NCBI GenBank assembly: GCA_934276485.1
Contig: CAKQTE010000001.1
Span: 1 to 29,000, forward strand
Source: an uncultured Spirochaetales bacterium
Lineage (GTDB): Bacteria; Spirochaetota; Spirochaetia; Sphaerochaetales; Sphaerochaetaceae
DNA length: 29,000 nt
Direction of reading: 5' to 3'
Below the pieces are notes generated by a model that ran no database searches, was not told where the DNA came from, and saw only the letters and a list, made by a program, of their open reading frames with translations. The translations under genes and the position numbers were made by a program. Positions 8,224-14,810 of this stretch are shown here, in pieces; the first letter of the stretch is position 1, and the number at the start of each line of letters is the position of its first letter.

Positions 8224-10226
8224 CACTTACCTCCATTTAGTATTCTCTCTATATCAAATGCAGATGTTGGCAATGTTGCAATATCTTCGCCTGTTGCCTG
8301 ACAAAGTGCATTTGCAAACGCACTCATTGTCAATGCCTTTGATATGGAGATTATCGATGCGAATTGGTCCACTGGATCAATTGATTGAACAAACGAAAGG
8401 TTCAACTTGAATTGATTTGAAAGCGTTCCTCCACATTCCTTTATTGTATTCAGGATTGTCCTTCTTGCAGCGTCCCTTGTTTCCATCTCAAGTTGCTTGC
8501 TTGGAAGAGAGAAATTGCCACAAGCTTCCTTTACGATAGGTATGTAATCCTTTTTTGATATCTCCAACTCTATGATCAGAGCACCAAAGCCAGAATATTC
8601 AAACTCACAAGGAGATGCGCCTCCTTCTGCTTTGAACTTCAATTGCAAAGGCCCCTTGCTTTGCTTGAGAAGCGGATTGATTGACTTTGTTGCTGTAATA
8701 AGTTGCTTTGTAAAGCAGAATGGGAATCTGGATAGTACATCAGGACCACTGTCTGGAGTTTCGATATTGTGTTCAAGAAACAGGATTGAATCAACGAGTG
8801 ATGGATCCTGGATTCTTGTGTTGATGATATTTCTCCAATATCTTGTGATATTAGGAGTATAGACAGCAGAAGAATTGACTGTGATGTTCTTCTTCAATGT
8901 ATAGCTCATGATCGAGAAGAAATCGTTTTGCTGTAGCATTGTTGTTGAGAACCCTGAGATTCCAAGGCCGGATGCGAGTCCTATACCCTTGATTATTCCC
9001 AATAGACCGAAGTCACCTTTGTGGAAAGTGTTTGAAGCCCACTTTCTATTGAAGACTGCTTTTTCGGCAATTGCTGTTACTCTATCTTTTCCCTCTAATG
9101 AATAAGGAGGAGCATAGTCTGTAAAACGTGTCTTTCCTCTTTCGATTACATCCCTAAGAAGAAGAGGCGTGAAGCCAGCTTTTTCTGCAATCTTGGATGT
9201 ATGGTATTCAGCCGCAGCAAGAGCCTCTGAGTATCCAAGAGAGCTACAGAATGATGCAGGAGCTTTGTTTGATAGTATTACTTCAATGTCTGCAGAGAAA
9301 CTCTTAAGTGAATATATTGGTAGCAATCCTGCCATTGCTTGGCGCTGGAACTCTTCGGTTGCAAAGCCAAAAGCACCTTGATCTATGACCATCTTTACAT
9401 TCTCTGCACATGGTTTGTTCTCTTCGTTAAGGTATGTTGTTCTTGTGACAACAATACCTGCTCTTGAAGATTCTCCCACTGCGCGGATCTCGACAGGAAG
9501 ATTCGTGGCAATCGTTGCAATGGATGCAAGGGCAGCATAGAGAGCTGGATACATTAGATATTCATCATGCTTCGAACAATATTCCAATTGATGAGTGACG
9601 ATGTTTTGCTTGCCGATTCCTGTTACTGTTTCAACTGTATTCTTTACAAGTTCTGGCCATTGCATTGGTGCTTGTATATGTAGGTTAGCACCCTCTTGCC
9701 AAACCAGCACATTGTAGCGAAGGGATGTTGTGTAAGTGGTATGTTCAAACTTGAATGTGCTATCGACACGCTTTAATTCCTTAAGGCTTTCTTCCGTTGG
9801 AGCTTCTTCCTGTCCCCAAGAAAAAGAAAGGGAAGGAATATCTTGGCTTCTTTCAAGATTTAGCTTATCAAGAGGTTCTGTCTTAACAGAGATCTTCTCT
9901 ATCAATAGTTCTACTGATTCTGTATCTGGACCAAAAAGGGCCAATAATGGTTGCCCAACGTAATCTATCTTGTTGATTGCAAGTAGAGGCATAGAGCCTC
10001 CAAACATCGATAATTGGCACTTTGGTGATATGTCCTTGCCTGTAATAACCAAGAACCTTTGGTCGAGCTGTGGTATGTCGAAGCCTGTAAGTTTTACTCC
10101 AGCAACATTCGACCTCAAAATTAGGCCACAACGCATATTATATCTAGAAAAAGTCTTGCGATCCGACATAGTTACAAGACTATCATCTACAGGGCCAAAA
10201 CGCAAGAATAGGTGAATTTTCCTCAC
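8223..10226 (-). CDS. divergent xanthine-dehydrogenase-like molybdopterin-type subunit
   Basis: 667 residues, about 100 shorter than usual XDH large subunits. The a/b hammerhead is recognisable from KIDYVGQPLLALFG (around residue 85-100). The family's C-terminal pattern survives as SAFANALCQATGEDIATLP. Missing are the GGFGGK loop (here YCSKHDEYLMYP), the FRGFGxPQ loop (here SFCSSLGYSEALAAAE) and the GxGE that carries the catalytic glutamate. It may therefore bind no molybdopterin, or a different cofactor. The start is GTG at 10226 without a Shine-Dalgarno; an AATAAT box ends six bases upstream, which would make the mRNA nearly leaderless. Internal ATGs at residues 20 and 31 are alternatives. 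I recall similarly divergent XDH-like genes in Treponema, but could not check. Confidence 0.72.
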   Translation of the reverse strand: MRKIHLFLRFGPVDDSLVTMSDRKTFSRYNMRCGLILRSNVAGVKLTGFDIPQLDQRFLVITGKDISPKCQLSMFGGSMPLLAINKIDYVGQPLLALFGPDTESVELLIEKISVKTEPLDKLNLERSQDIPSLSFSWGQEEAPTEESLKELKRVDSTFKFEHTTYTTSLRYNVLVWQEGANLHIQAPMQWPELVKNTVETVTGIGKQNIVTHQLEYCSKHDEYLMYPALYAALASIATIATNLPVEIRAVGESSRAGIVVTRTTYLNEENKPCAENVKMVIDQGAFGFATEEFQRQAMAGLLPIYSLKSFSADIEVILSNKAPASFCSSLGYSEALAAAEYHTSKIAEKAGFTPLLLRDVIERGKTRFTDYAPPYSLEGKDRVTAIAEKAVFNRKWASNTFHKGDFGLLGIIKGIGLASGLGISGFSTTMLQQNDFFSIMSYTLKKNITVNSSAVYTPNITRYWRNIINTRIQDPSLVDSILFLEHNIETPDSGPDVLSRFPFCFTKQLITATKSINPLLKQSKGPLQLKFKAEGGASPCEFEYSGFGALIIELEISKKDYIPIVKEACGNFSLPSKQLEMETRDAARRTILNTIKECGGTLSNQFKLNLSFVQSIDPVDQFASIISISKALTMSAFANALCQATGEDIATLPTSAFDIERILNGGK

Positions 10227-10275
10227 ACTTAGATTATTGGTTTTAATCAGTGCTTTGATTTTGCGCTAAAAGCTA

Positions 10276-10332
10276 TTTCGGGGCGTTTTGCCCCGTTTTA
10301 GATACATGTTTCGGGGCGTTTTGCCCCGTTTT
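10276..10332. repeat. two identical 24-bp hairpin repeats before the ATPase gene
   Basis: Two identical 24-bp direct repeats occupy 10276-10299 and 10309-10332, a 33-bp period with a 9-bp spacer. Each contains the perfect stem CGGGGC-GTTTT-GCCCCG (10279-10295 and 10312-10328) flanked by TTT on the left and TTTT on the right. They lie in a divergent intergenic region between the large oxidoreductase subunit (minus) and the ATPase gene (plus). No upstream plus-strand transcript is seen to be terminated here, so an operator or leader-control role is more likely than plain termination. The GC-rich stems stand out in AT-rich surroundings. Confidence 0.9.
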
Positions 10333-10361
10333 TGATGTTTGTTGCTGGAAAACATGATAAT
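10332..10361 (+). promoter_or_regulatory. predicted promoter of the first AAA/DUF4143 ATPase
   Basis: A TTGATG box (10332-10337), an 18-base spacer and GATAAT (10356-10361, preceded by AT-rich sequence) form a plausible sigma-70 promoter. The -35 box begins at the last base of the second hairpin repeat. The start point would fall around 10367-10370, at the ATG itself. Confidence 0.45.
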
Positions 10362-10369
10362 ATATGGGT

Positions 10370-11716
10370 ATGAAGAGATTTGTAGAAGTCAAAATAAGAG
10401 AGTGGATCAATTATTCGAATAAAGCATTGTTGATATCGGGTGCTCGTCAGGTAGGAAAGACATATATTGTTAGAAAAGTGTTAAAAGAGGCAGGTTTTCC
10501 TCTTTATGAGGTGAACTTCATAGAGAGACCAGATATTCTTTCATCTCTCAAAAGTTCTTCAGATTTTCAGGAGTTCGAAGATAAACTTTCTTTGTATCTA
10601 GCTGTGGAAGCTGATGAGAGAAAGCCAATCGTATTTCTAGATGAGATACAGGAATATCCAGAAATCGTGACAAAGATTAAGTTTCTTGTAGATGGTGGAC
10701 AGTTTCGTTATATCTTAAGTGGCTCTATGTTGGGCATAGAGATTAAGCAGATAAGGTCTGTTCCTATAGGGTACCTAGAAGAAATCGTGATGTATCCTAT
10801 GAGTTTTTTTGAATTTCTTTTTGCTATGGAAATATCTGAAAATGCAATAAATCATATCCATAGTTGTTTTTGCAATAAAGTACCTGTGGATGATATCATC
10901 CATACAAAAATGATGAACCTCTTTCATCTGTATTTGGTCATTGGTGGCATGCCTGCTGTTGTCCAAGTATTTCTTGAGCATAAAACACTTCTATCTGCGG
11001 AATCAGAACAGAAGAATATCATACAATTCTACAAATCTGATTTTATCAAGTATGAAACGTTAGATCGCAAACTGCGGATTATTTCAATATACGATAATAT
11101 TCCATCGCAGCTAAACAAGCAAAACATGCGATTTGTATTCACTCTTCTGAATAAGGAAATGAAGTTTGATCGTTATGAAAACTCATTTTTGTGGCTTAAG
11201 GATGCCAATGTTGCGATTCCTGTATATATTGCAAATGAGGCTTTAGCCCCTTTGGTGATTTCAAAGGATAAACATACGTTCAAGCTCTTTCTGTCAGACG
11301 TTGGCCTTCTTTCATCATATTTCCCTTCTTCCATAAGAAACCAAATAATGATGGGAAAAAACGAAAGCAACAATGGAGCTCTTTATGAGAACTTTGTTGC
11401 TGAGGAACTTGTTGCTAATGGAATTATTCCATATTATTTCAAGACAACTGCGATAGGAGAAGTTGATTTTCTTATTGAACATAATGGAGAGGTGTTGCCA
11501 ATTGAGGTCAAATCGGGGAAAGGAGTTAAAAAGCATGCTGCTCTGAATAAACTTCTTTCTTGTGAAAACTATCATTTGAAGTCTGCTATTGTTTTTTCAG
11601 AATCCAATGTTTCAATAGATAAAAATATCATATATTTGCCAATCTATATGGTCGGCCTCTTGCAAGAAGAACAGGCTTCTCGTGAGAAGATGGATCTTTC
11701 TGCATATAAAATATAA
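10370..11716 (+). CDS. AAA ATPase with DUF4143 (nuclease-like) C-terminus
   Basis: 448 residues. The N-terminal AAA_14 P-loop domain shows Walker A GARQVGKT (24-31) and Walker B IVFLDEIQEYP (near 90). A middle helical/winged region follows, then a C-terminal DUF4143 region with GEVDFLI...LPIEVKSGKG (about 363-383). The latter has the D...ExK spacing of PD-(D/E)XK nucleases, so a nuclease-like fold with intact residues is likely. Biological role is unknown for the family. ATGs exist at 10364 and 10370; neither has a Shine-Dalgarno. The predicted promoter favours 10370. The gene ends in a terminator (11740-11765) and is probably a single-gene unit preceded by its own hairpin repeats. Confidence 0.9.
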   Translation: MKRFVEVKIREWINYSNKALLISGARQVGKTYIVRKVLKEAGFPLYEVNFIERPDILSSLKSSSDFQEFEDKLSLYLAVEADERKPIVFLDEIQEYPEIVTKIKFLVDGGQFRYILSGSMLGIEIKQIRSVPIGYLEEIVMYPMSFFEFLFAMEISENAINHIHSCFCNKVPVDDIIHTKMMNLFHLYLVIGGMPAVVQVFLEHKTLLSAESEQKNIIQFYKSDFIKYETLDRKLRIISIYDNIPSQLNKQNMRFVFTLLNKEMKFDRYENSFLWLKDANVAIPVYIANEALAPLVISKDKHTFKLFLSDVGLLSSYFPSSIRNQIMMGKNESNNGALYENFVAEELVANGIIPYYFKTTAIGEVDFLIEHNGEVLPIEVKSGKGVKKHAALNKLLSCENYHLKSAIVFSESNVSIDKNIIYLPIYMVGLLQEEQASREKMDLSAYKI

Positions 11717-11780
11717 CTCGACAGACTCGACAGACTCGACGTCGAGTCTTCGACGAATTTTTTTTGTCGCGTACTCGACA
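11717..11780. repeat. TCGAC repeat cluster before the AlbA_2 gene
   Basis: Starting directly after the ATPase stop, CTCGACAGA occurs twice in tandem (11717-11725, 11726-11734), then CTCGAC again, forming the 16-bp perfect palindrome GACTCGACGTCGAGTC (11733-11748). TTCGACGAA (11749-11757), GTCG (11766-11769) and CTCGACA (11774-11780) follow. The last copy would supply a TCGACA -35 box, with TATGCT (11798-11803) as the -10 at 17 bases. The cluster therefore lies over the start of the promoter for the next gene. Confidence 0.85.
11740..11765 (+). terminator. rho-independent terminator of the ATPase gene
   Basis: The stem CGTCGA (11740-11745) pairs with TCGACG (11750-11755) around a GTCT loop, followed by AA and eight T (11758-11765). 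It is built from the same TCGAC units as the surrounding repeat, so terminator and possible operator share sequence. Confidence 0.7.
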
Positions 11781-11826
11781 AAATTGATATTTGCTTATAT
11801 GCTATAGAAAAAGGAGATGTCGAACT

Positions 11827-13299
11827 GTGGGTATTCCAATTAATCTTGATGATATTCTGTATGCAAAAAGAGTAGAATCTACTCGAATTGAGTATAAAAC
11901 AAGCTTCAATCCAGATGCTGTTATAAGAACTGTATGTGCTTTTGCTAATGATATCGACAATACTGGCGGTGGCTATATTATCATTGGTGTAGAGGAAGAA
12001 AATGGAATACCTAAACTGCCTTTGAAAGGAATAGAGAAAGAAAGTGTTGATGATATTCTAAAGAAACTCCATGAGTATTGTCGACGTATCTCCCCATTAT
12101 ATGATCCTGTGGTAGAACCTTTTGCTATTGCCAATGGAGAAAAATACCTTATTGTTATTTGGGTTCCTGGTGGACATAATCGACCATATAAAGCTCCCAA
12201 AAGTGTTACAAAACGCGAAAGCCAAAGTTATTATTTCATAAGAAAGTACAGCTCTACAGTTATTGCATCCAATGAAGAAGAAAAAGAGCTATTCTATATT
12301 TCATCGTATATACCTTTTGATGATAGAGAGTGCTTGATTGCAGATGTTGAAGATCTAGATTTAGGCTTGATGCGAGATTATTTAAAAGCAGTAGGAAGTG
12401 ACCTATATAATTATTCGCTAAAAGCTGACAAGTTAGAAATAGCAAAGGATATGCATTTAGTCGCAGGACCTAGAGAATACATAAAACCACTGAATGTTGG
12501 GATTTTGATGTTCAGTGAGAAAATTAATGAATACTTCAAATATGCACGCATAGAAGTAGTAGATATTCCTGATCCAACAGGAACCAATATGGTTGAAAAA
12601 ATCTTCACTGGTCCGATTCAAAGACAATTAAAGGATGCCTTGGCATATATCAAGAATTATTTGATAAAAGAAGTTGTTATCAAGCATGGTGACAGGGAAG
12701 AGGCGACAAGAATATTCAACTATCCATATGGTGCTATAGAAGAGATTCTTGCAAATGCTGTTCTGCATAGGTCTTATCAGGTGAATGAACCTATTACCGT
12801 ACGAATCGAACGCAATCAAATAGAAATAACCAGTATACCCGGCTTTGATTGTAGTATTAGCGATGCAGATATTAAGGCATATAACATTAGATCCCGAGCA
12901 TACAGAAATAGAAGAATCGGGGAGTTCTTGAAAGAATTGGATCTGACAGAAGGGCGAAATACAGGATTTCCAAACGCATTTAATGCATTGCGAGCAAATG
13001 GTTCTGATCTTCCTGTTTTTCAAATGGATGAGGGCCGCTCTTTCTTATCTGTGATTATTCCTATACATAGTTATTTTGTTGAGAAGAAAACACAAACAAA
13101 TAGAGAGGATGCCTATACTAAACAGATAATATCTGTTCTTAAGGACAATATGCTAACGATAACAGAGCTTAGCAAAGCTTTGGGGTATAAGGCTATTTCA
13201 AAGAAATTGCGCACAACGCTTGATGATCTGGTGATGAATAAAACGGTAGAAAAGATCATAGATGGAAGAAATATCAAATATAGATATCACAGGATATAA
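11827..13299 (+). CDS. AlbA_2 domain protein with HATPase-like C-terminus (COG2865-like)
   Basis: 490 residues. The N-terminal AlbA_2 (Schlafen AAA_4-like) domain is seen in ESTRIEYKTSF (17-27) and GGGYIIIGVEEENG (near 45-60). A HATPase_c_4-type region follows around residues 300-410, with YGAIEEILANAVLHRSY and later GRNTGFPNAFNAL. A predicted winged helix (ITELSKALGYKAISKKLRTTLDDL) closes the protein. Relatives are annotated as ATP-binding proteins or putative transcriptional regulators; no role is established. The start is a GTG at 11827 with AAGGAG at 11811-11816. A longer reading from a TTG at 11791 lies upstream of that ribosome site and is rejected. A promoter within the TCGAC repeats is predicted. 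Confidence 0.85.
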   Translation: MGIPINLDDILYAKRVESTRIEYKTSFNPDAVIRTVCAFANDIDNTGGGYIIIGVEEENGIPKLPLKGIEKESVDDILKKLHEYCRRISPLYDPVVEPFAIANGEKYLIVIWVPGGHNRPYKAPKSVTKRESQSYYFIRKYSSTVIASNEEEKELFYISSYIPFDDRECLIADVEDLDLGLMRDYLKAVGSDLYNYSLKADKLEIAKDMHLVAGPREYIKPLNVGILMFSEKINEYFKYARIEVVDIPDPTGTNMVEKIFTGPIQRQLKDALAYIKNYLIKEVVIKHGDREEATRIFNYPYGAIEEILANAVLHRSYQVNEPITVRIERNQIEITSIPGFDCSISDADIKAYNIRSRAYRNRRIGEFLKELDLTEGRNTGFPNAFNALRANGSDLPVFQMDEGRSFLSVIIPIHSYFVEKKTQTNREDAYTKQIISVLKDNMLTITELSKALGYKAISKKLRTTLDDLVMNKTVEKIIDGRNIKYRYHRI

Positions 13300-13312
13300 A
13301 TGTGATATCACA
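13283..13312. repeat. nested palindromes between convergent genes
   Basis: GATATCACA (13283-13291) and TGTGATATC (13301-13309) form a 9-bp perfect inverted repeat spanning the AlbA_2 gene's stop codon. TGTGATATCACA (13301-13312) is itself a perfect 12-bp palindrome. The 21-bp gap separates two convergent genes, so a bidirectional terminator is possible, but there is no T-tract and the stem is AT-rich. Confidence 0.6.
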
Positions 13313-13320
13313 CATGTATT

Positions 13321-14580
13321 TCAAATTAACCAGACTGGAACATACCAATTCTTATCATCAATAGGCAATAAATCGTTCGCCATGCAGATGACGCTTCCTG
13401 TTCCGATTTCAACTTTCAAAGAGTCAAGAGATCTTGTTGTGGCTTTCAGAACATCAAAATTCTTAATGGCAGACTTTCCTGGAGATGCTGATTTCTTTAT
13501 CTCAATTGGATAGATGGTTCCATTCTGGTAGATAATTAAATCAATTTCTTTCTTGTCTTTATCTCTATAATAATAGATAGGTGGTTCTTTTCCTGCGTTG
13601 ATGTAGCTCTTATATATTTCAGAAAAAACATAACTTTCGAAGAATGCTCCTGATGCAGCACCGCGCTCTAGAGCATCGGGGTTTCCCCATTTCAAAAGAT
13701 ACGCAGCGAGTCCTGTGTCAAGAAAATGAAGAAGTGGCATCTTTACAACACGTGTAAGGGCATTGTTATGATATGGCTCTACAAGTGCTACAATATGCGA
13801 TGATACCAATATGGATAGCCACTTTTTTGCAGTAGGTGCAGAAATACCTGCATCTTTTGCAAGTTCTTCATATACAATAGGTTTAGCTGTGTGTGATGCT
13901 ACTATGATCATAAAATTATAGAACTGCATTTCGTCTGCAACTTGAGCTATGTCCCGTATATCTCTCTGAAGATAAGTATCTACATAGGAGCGATAGTATA
14001 TTTCCCAATCGATATTCTCCTCTGCATATAATTCTGGCATTGAGCCCTTGAAGATCCTTTTATAGATTTCATTTATATTCCTAGGTCTTTTGAATTGTAA
14101 GCACTCAATCAGTCTCTCGGAGTCTGTAGTGAAAGGCTCGCTTGGCTCGTTGTAGATTTCTGAATCCGATAGACCTAGAAGGTTGACTATTCCAACTCGT
14201 CCAGCAAGGCTCTCACTAACATTTTGCATCAGCTTAAAAACTTGGGAGCCAGTAATCCAAAAGTCTCCTTTCTTTTTAGATTTGTCGACGCTCATCTTGA
14301 TGTATGGAAATAGCTCGGTTGCATATTGGATCTCATCGATCAAAACGGGAGGTGAATAACGCTGCAAAAAAAGAGCAGGATCATGTTTTGCAAGATATCT
14401 AGCATTGGGATCATCTAATGTGACATATTTTCGCATTATTCCATCTTGTTTTTGTTCTTCTAGAAGTCTTTGAAGCAATGTTGTTTTGCCAATTTGCCTA
14501 GGACCTGTGACAAGAAGTACAGGAAACATCTTTGAAAAGCGAGCAATCGTTTCTTCTGCAGCTCTTTTTATGTAGGACAT
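13321..14580 (-). CDS. AAA ATPase with DUF4143 (nuclease-like) C-terminus
   Basis: 419 residues. Walker A GPRQIGKT (26-33) and Walker B PVLIDEIQYA (near 78-88) belong to an AAA_14 domain. A helical middle follows with RDIRDIAQVAD and a winged-helix-like stretch (ELAKDAGISAPTAKKWLSIL). The DUF4143 C-terminus shows KKEIDLII...IYPIEIKKS (about 347-367), again with intact D and ExK. It is a paralogue of the gene at 10370 but diverged along its length. A strong AGGAGGT (14586-14592) lies five bases before the ATG. It converges on the AlbA_2 gene and diverges from ligA. Its promoter is at 14642-14671, inside the first of two repeats. Confidence 0.92.
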   Translation of the reverse strand: MSYIKRAAEETIARFSKMFPVLLVTGPRQIGKTTLLQRLLEEQKQDGIMRKYVTLDDPNARYLAKHDPALFLQRYSPPVLIDEIQYATELFPYIKMSVDKSKKKGDFWITGSQVFKLMQNVSESLAGRVGIVNLLGLSDSEIYNEPSEPFTTDSERLIECLQFKRPRNINEIYKRIFKGSMPELYAEENIDWEIYYRSYVDTYLQRDIRDIAQVADEMQFYNFMIIVASHTAKPIVYEELAKDAGISAPTAKKWLSILVSSHIVALVEPYHNNALTRVVKMPLLHFLDTGLAAYLLKWGNPDALERGAASGAFFESYVFSEIYKSYINAGKEPPIYYYRDKDKKEIDLIIYQNGTIYPIEIKKSASPGKSAIKNFDVLKATTRSLDSLKVEIGTGSVICMANDLLPIDDKNWYVPVWLI

Positions 14581-14600
14581 ATTTTACCTCCTAAGTGCTC

Positions 14601-14621
14601 TCGTAAAAAAATAATTTACGA
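14601..14621 (-). promoter_or_regulatory. inverted repeat in the ATPase leader
   Basis: TCGTAAA (14601-14607) and TTTACGA (14615-14621) are a perfect 7-bp inverted repeat with a 7-base loop. It lies between the predicted promoter and the ribosome site of the minus-strand ATPase gene, so it would form a hairpin in that gene's leader or serve as a downstream operator. Confidence 0.5.
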
Positions 14622-14641
14622 CTAAACCAAACTATAGTTTT

Positions 14642-14671
14642 ATTATAGCCGAGTTTTTAGGTTTTTGTTAA
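14642..14671 (-). promoter_or_regulatory. predicted promoter of the second AAA/DUF4143 ATPase
   Basis: On the minus strand, TTAACA (14671-14666, five of six matches to TTGACA), an 18-base spacer and a perfect TATAAT (14647-14642). It is the best promoter match in the window. The first repeat copy, 14646-14672, covers it almost exactly from -35 to the edge of -10. Confidence 0.7.
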
Positions 14672-14733
14672 TAAAATTCGGCCAAACTAAAATACGATTT
14701 TCGTTTAGCCAGACTTTTTAGGTGTCTATTAAT
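14646..14733. repeat. two imperfect direct repeats over the ATPase promoter
   Basis: Copy 1 (14646-14672) and copy 2 (14706-14733) align as TAGCC, a variable 3-4 bases, TTTTTAGG, a variable 5-6 bases, and TTAAT, with a period of 60-61 bp. CCAAACTA also recurs at 14627-14634 and 14682-14689. Between the copies, an imperfect inverted repeat pairs 14680-14693 (GGCCAAACTAAAAT) with 14697-14710 (ATTTTCGTTTAGCC), 12 of 14 positions matching. Confidence 0.75.
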
Positions 14734-14798
14734 GGAAAACCAGTATTGTCGATTCTCGAAAACTTCAAATGAGGAGTGGAAAAACAAAGAGATTGTAG

Positions 14799-14804
14799 TA
14801 ATAT
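14799..14804 (+). promoter_or_regulatory. possible -10 box of ligA
   Basis: TAATAT ends six bases before the ligA ATG and there is no Shine-Dalgarno between them. If it is used, the transcript starts at or within a base or two of the ATG (leaderless). No convincing -35 box is seen at the expected distance. Confidence 0.3.
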
Positions 14805-14810
14805 CTAGCC

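Noticed and set aside
10276..10332. CRISPR array reading of the paired repeats
   Set aside because: There are only two units with a 9-bp spacer and no cas genes nearby; spacer length and copy number do not fit.
11791..11826. Longer start for the AlbA_2 protein (TTG at 11791)
   Set aside because: It lies upstream of the AAGGAG site and inside the predicted promoter; the GTG at 11827 has correct spacing and begins at a typical family N-terminus.
11817..11843. Eight-codon upstream frame (ATG at 11817) overlapping the AlbA_2 start
   Set aside because: The ATG is one base from the GGAG motif, too close for initiation, and there is no sign of a leader-peptide function.
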